The notes under the pieces are model-generated. The model made no database searches. It had not been told where the DNA came from and was given only the letters and a program-made list of their open reading frames with translations. DNA of 37,973 nt, from positions 1 to 37,973 of IMG/VR virus record IMGVR_UViG_3300036770_003860; one strand, 5' to 3'. Numbering within the stretch: the first letter of the stretch is position 1; the number at the start of each line of letters is the position of its first letter. Shown one piece after another: positions 6,538-12,915 of the stretch. The translations under genes and the position numbers were made by a program. The stretch comes from a virus.

Positions 6538-8159
6538 CAGTAGCTGCCGCCTCCGCGGGATCGCAGGATGTCGCCATCGACGTTGATGGCGTCGGAGAGG
6601 CAAACGTAGCGAATTAAATCTACAAAGTCCTTGTTCGCTGAGCGCTTGCCGTCCGCACCCGTATACGTCTGGATGCAGTGAATGACGTTCTTGCAGTTTT
6701 CGCTGATGTACAGCTTCGGCTGGTTGCGGGCGTCCACCGGCTTCTCGGGGTTATAGGACAGCGCATCGTTGATCATGCTGACGCCCTCATCGATGCTGTC
6801 GCCCGGGGTTGCCGTGAAGAGCATGCCGAGGTCGGCCATCTCGTCGATCAACGTGGTGGGCGATTCCTTGGCCAGCGTGCGGGCGTGGCCATAGCGGCTG
6901 TCCATCCAGCGCTCAAAGATCTCCTCGCCGGCTTCCACGCGCAGGATTTCGTCGCGGTAGCGTTCGAGGCCAAAGCCGAAGTCCTGCTGCGCGGGGCCGG
7001 GCTTTCCGTCCAACTTCTTGCCGTCCGGTAGCGCCCATTCTCCCGCGTAGCCCACCCCTTCGATGTAGGACGTTTGGTCGGGCCATTCGCGGTAGACCAC
7101 AATGCGGCCGGACGTATCGTGGACCGTCCAGATCATGGCCCAGTTCTTGCCGCTCGCCGGATCGACCCAATGGTAGCGCGTGCCTTGCGGGACATCGCTG
7201 TGGCGGATGACGTGGACCTTGGGATTGAAGAGCGGGAAGCGGCCGCTGATGGCTTTGGTTGGAACGCCGTAAGCGCGGCAGAGGATCTTTTCCTTGGTCT
7301 CGCTCTGCAGCTCTTTCTTCATCCGCGACCAGCCGGCCCAGGGATTGCTCTGGGTGTGGAAATAGAGAATCGGGCGGCCCTTCGGATTAATCTGCTCGAT
7401 GGGAACTTTCTCGTGGCCCGAAATTTCGCCCTTGTCGTTTTTGAGCGGGAGCAGCTCGGCGTCGGTGTCGGTGAGTGTTTTAGCACCGCTTAAATACTCA
7501 GCCACGGTCGGCGACCAGCCTTCGACCGGCGTGAAGGTCACGGCGAGCTTGCCGTTGCGGTCCACCAAGCGGAACCGGAGCGTTTCGAGGACATCAAGCG
7601 GAACCAGCTCGTCTGCCCAGGCGAAATCAATCTCGCCGCCCTCTAGGGTAGACGGATCTTGCGCGTAATTTCGGAAGATGCAGATCGATTGGTTTGGCGC
7701 AACGAATTTGGCCTCGGTGAATCCGCCCTTTACCGAATAGGTGATGTTGGTGACCTGTCCCTTGCGCGCGTTGCGCCATTCCGGCGGCATATATTTCCAT
7801 ACGCGGGGCTGCTGAAGTTCTATAGAATTTGGCGCGGTCGTCTGGAACAGCCACACAACGGCTCCGGGCTTGCCATACATGGTTTTAATGGCTTCTTTCG
7901 CCGCCCATTCCGTCTTTCCCGAGCGGTTGCCGCCGAGCACCAAGATTTCGCGGTGCTTTTCCAGCAGCTCAGACGCGCGTTTCCAGATCGGCGGGATAAA
8001 GCCATAGCGAAACGGGTCGCTGGCCTCGCGGGCGATCAGCTCTTCGCGTGTTTTTAAGTATCTCCAGCCTTCGTCCGGTCCCAGCTTCTCGAGCAGGTCG
8101 AGATCGACCTGCATGACAGGGTGCGGCGACGGCTTAAACCGTGTCTGATGTTCGTTCAC
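6537..8159 (-). CDS. terL: Terminase large subunit
   Basis: A 540-residue packaging motor. The ATPase domain shows Walker A GGNRSGKT at residues 76-83 and Walker B IDFAWADE at 177-184 with the expected acidic pair. The C-terminal nuclease domain contains VDPASGKNW near 331-339 and later acidic residues (DSRYG, DFVDLIRY). It cuts and pumps genome DNA into the prohead at the portal. The predicted start is GTG at 8159 with GGAG just upstream. An internal ATG at residue 16 is an alternative. No obvious small-terminase gene is adjacent. Confidence 0.95.
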   Translation of the reverse strand: MNEHQTRFKPSPHPVMQVDLDLLEKLGPDEGWRYLKTREELIAREASDPFRYGFIPPIWKRASELLEKHREILVLGGNRSGKTEWAAKEAIKTMYGKPGAVVWLFQTTAPNSIELQQPRVWKYMPPEWRNARKGQVTNITYSVKGGFTEAKFVAPNQSICIFRNYAQDPSTLEGGEIDFAWADELVPLDVLETLRFRLVDRNGKLAVTFTPVEGWSPTVAEYLSGAKTLTDTDAELLPLKNDKGEISGHEKVPIEQINPKGRPILYFHTQSNPWAGWSRMKKELQSETKEKILCRAYGVPTKAISGRFPLFNPKVHVIRHSDVPQGTRYHWVDPASGKNWAMIWTVHDTSGRIVVYREWPDQTSYIEGVGYAGEWALPDGKKLDGKPGPAQQDFGFGLERYRDEILRVEAGEEIFERWMDSRYGHARTLAKESPTTLIDEMADLGMLFTATPGDSIDEGVSMINDALSYNPEKPVDARNQPKLYISENCKNVIHCIQTYTGADGKRSANKDFVDLIRYVCLSDAINVDGDILRSRGGGSY

Positions 8160-8169
8160 TCACTCCACT

Positions 8170-8187
8170 GCGCCGTCTCCGCGGCGC
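8170..8187. other. Hairpin in the terminase leader
   Basis: Perfect 6-bp stem GCGCCG/CGGCGC with a 6-base loop, about 10 bases upstream of the terminase start, in the 52-bp gap after the PP-loop gene. It has no T-run on either strand, so termination is unlikely. It may modulate terminase translation. Confidence 0.4.
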
Positions 8188-8211
8188 TCCTCTCCTAAAA
8201 TGTAAAATTAG

Positions 8212-9087
8212 CTATCCGTCATAGCAGCCGCATGGCATGTGATGCGGGTCATGTTTGTCCAGCCAATCAAACAGCTTGAGCTGGTCGTCGTCGGCCTTGA
8301 CGATCTCAGACCACTTTTGGCCAAACGCCAAACCCTCAACCCTTCCTTTGACAACCATGTTTTCTTCCATGGTTACAGCTCGAGCGTAATGCTCTGGGTG
8401 CTCTTCGCGCAGGCGGATGATCTCCCGCAGCTTCATGGCAGGGCAGAAGAAGCAAGAGGATTTGCCTGGCTGAGGCAGGCCGTGGCGCCGGATAGCGTCC
8501 ACACATTCCTGCCGGGTCCACTGCCACTCAAGTAGTGGATACCAATTAAACTCAAAGCGGCCGGCGCCAAGATCAGTTCCAGTAAAGCGCTTGTGCGATC
8601 TGTGGGATTCGTTGGCATCATAGCCAATGGCCTTGGTCACGGCTTTAATGCCACGCTCGTCCATCCATTTGCGGGTGCGCTTATTGATCGGTTCAATCTT
8701 GTATTTCATGCTGCACGCCTTGTGCCCAAACGCCAAGGACGGCAGCGTTTTTGTGCGAAGGCAGTCTGACTCAAGTGTTGTCTTTTCCTTCTTGTAGGTT
8801 TTGTAGACCGTCTCGATACCAAGCCCAAACCACTTCTGGCACGTCTCGTCCATCAGCTTGATATGCTCGTAAGTCTGCGGAAGCTCGCCACCGGTATCAG
8901 AAAACATAATAAGGCCAGGGCGGATGCCGCGCTCGCGGAAGCCGCATAGCATGGCGGTGCTGTTGGTGCCGCCGCCATAGGCCACGACAATGGGATGACC
9001 CTCAGCAGGAGAGCCTACACACGGCGGGACACTTGCGCGCCTAATCCCGCTGCTTTCGGGTTCACTGCTGAGGGTCAAAGCGTCCAC
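8212..9087 (-). CDS. PAPS-reductase-like PP-loop protein
   Basis: A 291-residue protein of the phosphoadenosine phosphosulfate reductase/ATP-pyrophosphatase fold. The nucleotide-binding PP-loop is AYGGGTNSTAML (residues 36-47), a variant of the usual SGGKDS. It also has FSDTGGELPQTYEHI, typical of the second strand in these proteins. Cysteines cluster in CFFCPAMK (about 211-218) and CGC near the C-terminus, which could bind metal or an Fe-S cluster, as in DndC-type relatives. True sulfate assimilation is unlikely in a phage. Nucleic-acid modification or host signalling is more plausible. It lies immediately upstream of terminase. Confidence 0.8.
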   Translation of the reverse strand: MDALTLSSEPESSGIRRASVPPCVGSPAEGHPIVVAYGGGTNSTAMLCGFRERGIRPGLIMFSDTGGELPQTYEHIKLMDETCQKWFGLGIETVYKTYKKEKTTLESDCLRTKTLPSLAFGHKACSMKYKIEPINKRTRKWMDERGIKAVTKAIGYDANESHRSHKRFTGTDLGAGRFEFNWYPLLEWQWTRQECVDAIRRHGLPQPGKSSCFFCPAMKLREIIRLREEHPEHYARAVTMEENMVVKGRVEGLAFGQKWSEIVKADDDQLKLFDWLDKHDPHHMPCGCYDG

Positions 9088-9089
9088 GC

Positions 9090-9287
9090 CTAGATGGATG
9101 CCAGTTCGCCGACCTCAACCATGTTTTCGGGCAGGAACGTGTAGCGGATAACGGCGTGTTCAACGCTGTCTTTAACTACTGGCGTTGCGTCTGCCTCGCT
9201 TGCGGTGAAGCAACGCCCATCGGCGTAGTAAAGCCCGGTGAGCTTGTTGCGAAGTTTGATAACTTTGGATGTGGTGTGTGTGGTCAT
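9090..9287 (-). CDS. Small early protein downstream of an iteron array (65 aa)
   Basis: A 65-residue protein beginning MTTHTTSKVIKLRNKLTGLY. The ATG at 9287 is chosen because the longer frame would translate the repeat array at 9303-9350. Its first bases (ATGACCACACACACCACA) resemble those of the plus-strand gene at 21409 (ATGACAACACAACACACC), which also follows a TGTTGGCA array, although the proteins differ afterwards. No ribosome site is visible. It ends 2 bases before the PP-loop gene. Function unknown. Confidence 0.6.
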   Translation of the reverse strand: MTTHTTSKVIKLRNKLTGLYYADGRCFTASEADATPVVKDSVEHAVIRYTFLPENMVEVGELASI

Positions 9288-9302
9288 ATCAATGCCAATA
9301 GT

Positions 9303-9350
9303 AGTCAGCAGCTGTTGGCAGTCAATGGCAAATGTTGGCATCTGTAGGCA
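9303..9350. repeat. Iteron array A: TGTTGGCA with 10-bp period
   Basis: Five consecutive 10-bp units on plus starting at 9303, 9313, 9323, 9333 and 9343: AGTCAGCA, TGTTGGCA, CAATGGCA, TGTTGGCA, TGTAGGCA. Two are perfect, one has a single mismatch and two are weak (5 of 8). It ends 15 bases upstream of the minus gene starting at 9287. An inverted TGCCAATA at 9293-9300 adjoins it. The 10-bp period is one helical turn and cannot reflect coding. Confidence 0.8.
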
Positions 9351-9357
9351 ATAGATT

Positions 9358-9428
9358 GGGCGCCGGCCGGCGCGACTGCGCTGCCGCTGGCTCTCCCCAG
9401 AGCCGTTGTTTAAACCGGCGCGGCGCCC
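9358..9428. other. Highly structured segment between small genes
   Basis: Contains the perfect 14-bp palindrome GCGCCGGCCGGCGC (9360-9373), a 6-bp hairpin GGCTCT/AGAGCC with a 4-base loop (9389-9404) and a longer-range pair GGGCGCCG/CGGCGCCC (9358-9365 with 9421-9428). It overlaps the 3' end of the 69-aa gene on minus. No T-run follows, so it is not a classical intrinsic terminator. It could stall transcription or protect mRNA ends ahead of array A. Confidence 0.45.
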
Positions 9429-9619
9429 AAAATGTCTAAAGTCGGATTCTCCGCGCACGCGAGCTGGTCGATGCGCGCGGTCAGCCACCGGCCGCCGTTC
9501 TCGCGGCAGACGGTGACGTAGTCGTTTTCAAGACCGCCCTGCGCGACAACGTAGAGGACGCGGCAGGTGCCGATGCCGTCCACCTCGACGCGGAAGTTTT
9601 GGGGTGGCCAAGAGATCAT
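9410..9619 (-). CDS. Small hypothetical protein (69 aa)
   Basis: A 69-residue protein beginning MISWPPQNFRVEVDGIGTCR, with alternating hydrophobic residues suggesting a small beta-rich fold (TCRVLYVVAQGG, YVTVCRENGGRWLTARI). Its ATG overlaps the preceding stop by ATGA. It is the last of a chain of six overlapping genes (10852 to 9410). Two cysteines are not spaced as a metal site. Function unknown. Confidence 0.65.
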   Translation of the reverse strand: MISWPPQNFRVEVDGIGTCRVLYVVAQGGLENDYVTVCRENGGRWLTARIDQLACAENPTLDILGAAPV

Positions 9620-10056
9620 GGGAAAGATTGCCGGGGACGGTGCGGCCGCACCTCTACAGCGCCCTGGTTCCCAAGGTTACGGCTCCAGTGGGACGCAGAT
9701 TGTAGCTCTGCGCTGGCGGGATAAACCATGGATGCCTCCAGACCTCGATGAGCACCATACGGTGCCATCCGGCTGCTGCGCTGCCCGGACAAAGTGGAGC
9801 TACGGCTCAGGTCGCTACGCGCCGGAATATCTCCAGGGCGCCCCTCAATGACCGCAGCTAGGTGGAGCCGAGGGATCAGTTCGCATCGGGCCGCGCGCTG
9901 CACGGCATACGGTGACCGGGGCGGCACTCCACCAAAGAATATGCAGGCGCCCCAGTCGTCTTGCTCGCTGGAGCTGGGCATCCCGGAGATGGTCCGCGGC
10001 GTCACACCACATGAACGCCGGCAAGAACCCGCTTGAGCCTGCAACTTGAAAGTCAT
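9616..10056 (-). CDS. Hypothetical protein of unusual composition (146 aa)
   Basis: A 146-residue frame rich in Ser, Arg, Pro and Gly with no recognisable domain, beginning MTFKLQAQAGSCRRSCG. Both ends are coupled: its ATG overlaps the upstream stop by ATGA and its stop overlaps the downstream start by ATGA, which argues it is translated. Its composition is unlike the helical, Ala/Glu/Lys-rich neighbours and other frames are also open over parts of it. It may be a recent acquisition, a frameshifted gene or a disordered protein. Confidence 0.5.
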   Translation of the reverse strand: MTFKLQAQAGSCRRSCGVTPRTISGMPSSSEQDDWGACIFFGGVPPRSPYAVQRAARCELIPRLHLAAVIEGRPGDIPARSDLSRSSTLSGQRSSRMAPYGAHRGLEASMVYPASAELQSASHWSRNLGNQGAVEVRPHRPRQSFP

Positions 10057-10205
10057 TTGGATTTGCGCTTGCGCATCTCCGCGCAGAGGGCGTCGGCCTT
10101 GCGCTTGGCCGCCTCGGCGACAAGTTTGGTGCGCTTGGACTTGAGGAGGACTATGGTTTTGTCAATCTCTTCAATTTCCGGTGTCATAATATCGTACTTA
10201 CTCAT
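10053..10205 (-). CDS. Lys-rich coiled-coil microprotein (50 aa)
   Basis: A 50-residue protein beginning MSKYDIMTPEIEEIDKTIVL and ending in a basic run EMRKRKSK. Nearly all helix-forming, with a heptad pattern (IEEIDKTIVLLKSKRTKLVAEAA). The start overlaps the end of the upstream membrane protein gene by 8 bases and the stop overlaps the next start by ATGA. It is too short for default ORF cut-offs. A small DNA-binding or adaptor protein is possible. No family recognised. Confidence 0.65.
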   Translation of the reverse strand: MSKYDIMTPEIEEIDKTIVLLKSKRTKLVAEAAKRKADALCAEMRKRKSK

Positions 10206-10353
10206 AAATCGTGATTCGCCACAGGCCGGCTTGGGCGATGGCGTAGCCGAGCCAGATTATGGCGTGCCAGAACTTGTGCTGGAGCAGGCCGAGGTCGATG
10301 GCCACGGCGAAGTAGATGAGGCCGACGAGGGCGATGAGCACCGCAGAGGTCAT
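10198..10353 (-). CDS. Small membrane protein (51 aa)
   Basis: A 51-residue protein beginning MTSAVLIALVGLIYFAVAID with two hydrophobic stretches: residues about 3-22 and about 28-44 (FWHAIIWLGYAIAQAGLW). The start overlaps the upstream stop by ATGA. A small two-span inner-membrane protein in an early operon could act in superinfection exclusion or membrane attachment. Holin activity is less likely, because the lysis cassette is elsewhere. Function not shown by sequence. Confidence 0.7.
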   Translation of the reverse strand: MTSAVLIALVGLIYFAVAIDLGLLQHKFWHAIIWLGYAIAQAGLWRITIYE

Positions 10354-10505
10354 CGGCGCGCTTTGGCGGTCTTGGCGGACGCGCGAAATGCCTTGGCGGT
10401 GGGCGCGCCGGCAGACCCGGGCTTGCGCATTTTTTCACCGCTTCCGGCGGCGATGCGGGCTTTTTTGGCGTGGATGTTGGCGTAGAGTCCTGCGGGTTTT
10501 TTCAT
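10350..10505 (-). CDS. Conserved phage microprotein of the KPAGLYANIHAKK type
   Basis: A 51-residue basic protein with KKPAGLYANIHAKKARI followed by a GSGEKMRKPGSAGAPTAKAF segment. I recognise this Gly/Lys-rich pattern from many unrelated tailed phages, often near structural or accessory genes, with no known function. The start overlaps the preceding stop by ATGA, and so does its stop with the next gene. The highly basic sequence suggests nucleic-acid or ribosome contact, which is inference. Confidence 0.85.
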   Translation of the reverse strand: MKKPAGLYANIHAKKARIAAGSGEKMRKPGSAGAPTAKAFRASAKTAKARR

Positions 10506-10852
10506 GGTTTGTTCTTTTTGATGGCTTCTCGGAAAAGGTATTGAATCAAGTAAGCGCCGGTTTCCTCGTCGCTGCTGGTGATGTGCTTCAAGAAATCCTG
10601 CACAACGTGATACAGCTCATGGACGAGCGATCCGGTGTCGGCGGCGTCTTCAATCCAGACGACCGCTTGGCTGCCGAGGCACATCGCCCAGGCGGCGTCT
10701 GAGTCGTCGGGCTGGTTGTCGGGGTCTTTGGGGTCGAGATTGAGGATGTTCGCACACCGCCGGATCGCCGCCGCTTGTGGGGTTCCACAATAGAACTCCA
10801 CGACCAGACCAAAGGTCTGCTCTCGGACAACGAACCGGCGGGTGCGTTTCAT
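10502..10852 (-). CDS. HELYH zincin-like small protein (116 aa)
   Basis: A 116-residue protein with HELYH at residues 78-82, matching the HExxH zinc-binding/catalytic signature of metallopeptidases, in a helix followed by an Asp/Glu-rich segment that could give the third ligand. Length is short for an active protease but fits the minimal zincin-like proteins known in phages. It heads a chain of overlapping genes; its stop overlaps the next ATG by ATGA and its ATG overlaps the previous stop (TAATG). A substrate cannot be inferred. Confidence 0.7.
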   Translation of the reverse strand: MKRTRRFVVREQTFGLVVEFYCGTPQAAAIRRCANILNLDPKDPDNQPDDSDAAWAMCLGSQAVVWIEDAADTGSLVHELYHVVQDFLKHITSSDEETGAYLIQYLFREAIKKNKP

Positions 10853-11193
10853 TAGCGGTTAGCGTCTACAATTGCGTTGGGATTAGCGTTGCAGGCTTCT
10901 GCGTAGCGCTGGAGCCATGGCACAAATTGCTCGTAAGTGCCCCAGCCGTTGGGCGCATTGTATTGTTCAAAGCGCTCCGGCTCGGACTGCAGCGCGGCAA
11001 TGCCTCGCTCCAGAACCGGCCCAATGTGCGACGCCTTGAGATAGCCATGCTCATCGGGACGCCAACATGCCTCGTAAACGCCGGCGGCTTTGGCCATGGC
11101 GCTGAGGTTGTGCGTAATGTTTGCGCGGTAAACTTCTTCGGAGCGTCCGCACGTCCCGCACTTGTTGCTGTAAAGCGTTACGTCAAGGCCCAT
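10852..11193 (-). CDS. Hypothetical phage protein MGLDVTLY-type (113 aa)
   Basis: A 113-residue protein starting MGLDVTLYSNKCGTCGRSEE. Openings of the MGLDMxLY type are frequent in short phage and bacterial proteins of unknown function. One CGTCG pair near the N-terminus and a Trp/Tyr-rich C-terminal half (NGWGTYEQFVPWLQRYAEA) are visible. The ATG at 11193 is preferred over the longer frame, which overlaps the upstream nuclease gene. Function unknown. Confidence 0.75.
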   Translation of the reverse strand: MGLDVTLYSNKCGTCGRSEEVYRANITHNLSAMAKAAGVYEACWRPDEHGYLKASHIGPVLERGIAALQSEPERFEQYNAPNGWGTYEQFVPWLQRYAEACNANPNAIVDANR

Positions 11194-11195
11194 AA

Positions 11196-11966
11196 TTAGG
11201 CAGCTTTCTTCGCCATTAGCTGGACGTAGTGGAGGTTGAGGCGGGCCTGAAAGACCTTCCAAAACGGCTCGGCGCTGAACATCCAGGCGACCTCAAAGTC
11301 GTCCGGGGATTCCTTGCCGATGCGGACGATGCCGCGGCGCTGGACTTTCATCGTGGGCCGGTTCTCGTTCCACAATTGTTCGTAGCCGGCGAGCTGCACT
11401 TTGTGCGCGCCAACGATGGCTTTGCTCGTCTTCCAGTCGAGGAGAACGATTTTGCCGTCACGGTCGCGCGAGGGTGCGTCGATGGTTCCGCCGAAGAGGT
11501 ATTGCTCGGAGACCAACTGCACTTCCGGCTCAATGACGGTGAGACCTTCCTCGTCCCACCAGCGCTTGAAGTTGTTGAAGGCAATGGTCGCTTTCTCAAC
11601 ATCCGCGGGGCTGAACTCGCTGAGGTCGGCAACGTGGTTGTGCAGGAAGCACTCAATGAGGAAGTGCGCGATGGTGCCGATGTCAGCCGCCTTGTCGCGG
11701 ACCTTGCGGTAGTCCTGGCCTTCCATGCCGAGCTTCCACGCCCAGTGGATGAGGCCGCTTGAGTCCTCGCCGATCTTGGCGATGGTGCTGGCGCCGGGGA
11801 CTTCGGTGCCGTCTTTGAGCGGATACTTCTGGTGCGCGCGGGTTTTCTCGAGGCGGACGATTTTGCGGCCGTCCTCGGTGAAGCGATCCGGCTCCGCGGG
11901 CTTGGCGGCTTTCGCCGCCTTGCCCTTGGTGCTCGGTTTGCGTGTTGCGGTGCGTTTGGCTGGCAT
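11196..11966 (-). CDS. RecB/Cas4-like PD-(D/E)XK exonuclease
   Basis: A 256-residue protein with a basic, Lys/Ala-rich N-terminal tail and a RecB-family nuclease core: GTIAH with H101, PEVQL with E147, GTIDAP with D163, LLDWKTSK with D177 and K179, and QLAGYEQL near 191-198 (the QxxxY motif). All key residues of this family are present, so it should be an active DNA exonuclease in replication or recombination. It lies between the SSB gene and small accessory genes, matching phage exonuclease-SSB recombination modules. Confidence 0.88.
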   Translation of the reverse strand: MPAKRTATRKPSTKGKAAKAAKPAEPDRFTEDGRKIVRLEKTRAHQKYPLKDGTEVPGASTIAKIGEDSSGLIHWAWKLGMEGQDYRKVRDKAADIGTIAHFLIECFLHNHVADLSEFSPADVEKATIAFNNFKRWWDEEGLTVIEPEVQLVSEQYLFGGTIDAPSRDRDGKIVLLDWKTSKAIVGAHKVQLAGYEQLWNENRPTMKVQRRGIVRIGKESPDDFEVAWMFSAEPFWKVFQARLNLHYVQLMAKKAA

Positions 11967-11972
11967 GGGAGG

Positions 11973-12545
11973 TTACCAGTTGATCTCTTCGTCGTCGGTG
12001 CCGGTCTTGCGCGACTCGGGCTTGGCTTCAGACACATCGAAGCCGTAGGACACGGCGCTGCCGCCATCGCCCCAGGTGACGAGTTCGAGGACTTGGACGG
12101 CTTTGGGCTGCAGCGTGATGCCAGCGCCGAGGCTGGCCGTGTACCAGCAGTAAGGCAGGACCGCCACTTTGATCTTGGAGCCGCCTCCGATGTTGTCGGT
12201 GATGGGTTCGCCCGCGGCGTTAAAGAGCTTGGGTGCGCGGCTGTACATCTCGCCGTCCTTGCCCTTGCCCATGGCCTTGACTTTGAGCTTGAGCTGGATC
12301 TGGCCGTCGTTCTCTTCCCACGGCGCGGCGTGCATCTTGAGTTTGTCTTTCTTCAGTTCGGCCTTTTTCTGCGCGACAAACTCGGCGAGCAGGGACTCGA
12401 CCTGGCTGAGGAACGGCTCGGCGTCCTCGGCGGACATCTCGAGGTTGACTTTATAAACGCCGACTTCATCAAACTTCGTGTCGGGTTTATTCAGGCTGGC
12501 GTAGCGGGCGATGCCCACGGGTGTAGTTATGGTTTTGGATGGCAT
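11973..12545 (-). CDS. Single-stranded DNA-binding protein, gp2.5/DUF2815-like
   Basis: A 190-residue protein with the features of the T7 gp2.5-like DUF2815 family: an N-terminal beta region (TTPVGIARYASLNKPDT), MYSRAPKLFNAAGEPITD in the middle, GSKIKVAVLPYCWYT, and an acidic tail ending TGTDDEEINW. The acidic aromatic C-terminus is typical of SSBs that recruit replication partners. The ATG at 12545 lies 1 base after the nuclease gene stop. A longer frame runs back into that gene and is rejected. Confidence 0.88.
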   Translation of the reverse strand: MPSKTITTPVGIARYASLNKPDTKFDEVGVYKVNLEMSAEDAEPFLSQVESLLAEFVAQKKAELKKDKLKMHAAPWEENDGQIQLKLKVKAMGKGKDGEMYSRAPKLFNAAGEPITDNIGGGSKIKVAVLPYCWYTASLGAGITLQPKAVQVLELVTWGDGGSAVSYGFDVSEAKPESRKTGTDDEEINW

Positions 12546-12546
12546 G

Positions 12547-12915
12547 TTATGTGGTTGGTTGTGTTTTTGGTTGGACAGGAAAGCTGGATTCGCGGACGAG
12601 CAGGCAGAAGTCTTCAAAGGCCATCGTGACGAGCCGGCGGCAGTTGTCCTTGCGGTGGACGACTACGGACAATTTGCCGGGACCGCCGTCCGCTTCGGAT
12701 TGGGCGATGGCGGCGTCTAAGTCGAAGCGGGCGCGGCCGTGGCGCTTGCACTCGATGTGAAAATCCGGCAAGCAGGGCACGATCACGTCAGGCGCAGAAA
12801 TTCCCCAAGATCCCTGGCTGACTTGTGCGCCCCGCTTGGCCGGAAATCCTTCGGCGGTCAGAGCTTTGGCGACTTCGCGCTCGAAGCTGGCGCCCTTCTG
12901 GCGGCTGTTGATCAT
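12547..12915 (-). CDS. Hjc-like Holliday junction resolvase/endonuclease
   Basis: A 122-residue protein of the small PD-(D/E)XK type: E12 in GASFEREVAKAL, a Gly/Ser loop, PDVIV with D43, and HIECKR with E55 and K57. This spacing matches archaeal-type Hjc resolvases and related phage nucleases that cut branched DNA before packaging. The start overlaps the helicase stop by ATGA. It lies between helicase and SSB genes, in a compact replication/recombination module. Confidence 0.85.
   Translation of the reverse strand: MINSRQKGASFEREVAKALTAEGFPAKRGAQVSQGSWGISAPDVIVPCLPDFHIECKRHGRARFDLDAAIAQSEADGGPGKLSVVVHRKDNCRRLVTMAFEDFCLLVRESSFPVQPKTQPTT

Noticed and set aside
11229-12629. Plus-strand frames of 177 and 265 codons opposite nuclease and SSB genes
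   Set aside because: Both are shadows: the minus genes have catalytic motifs and start/stop coupling.
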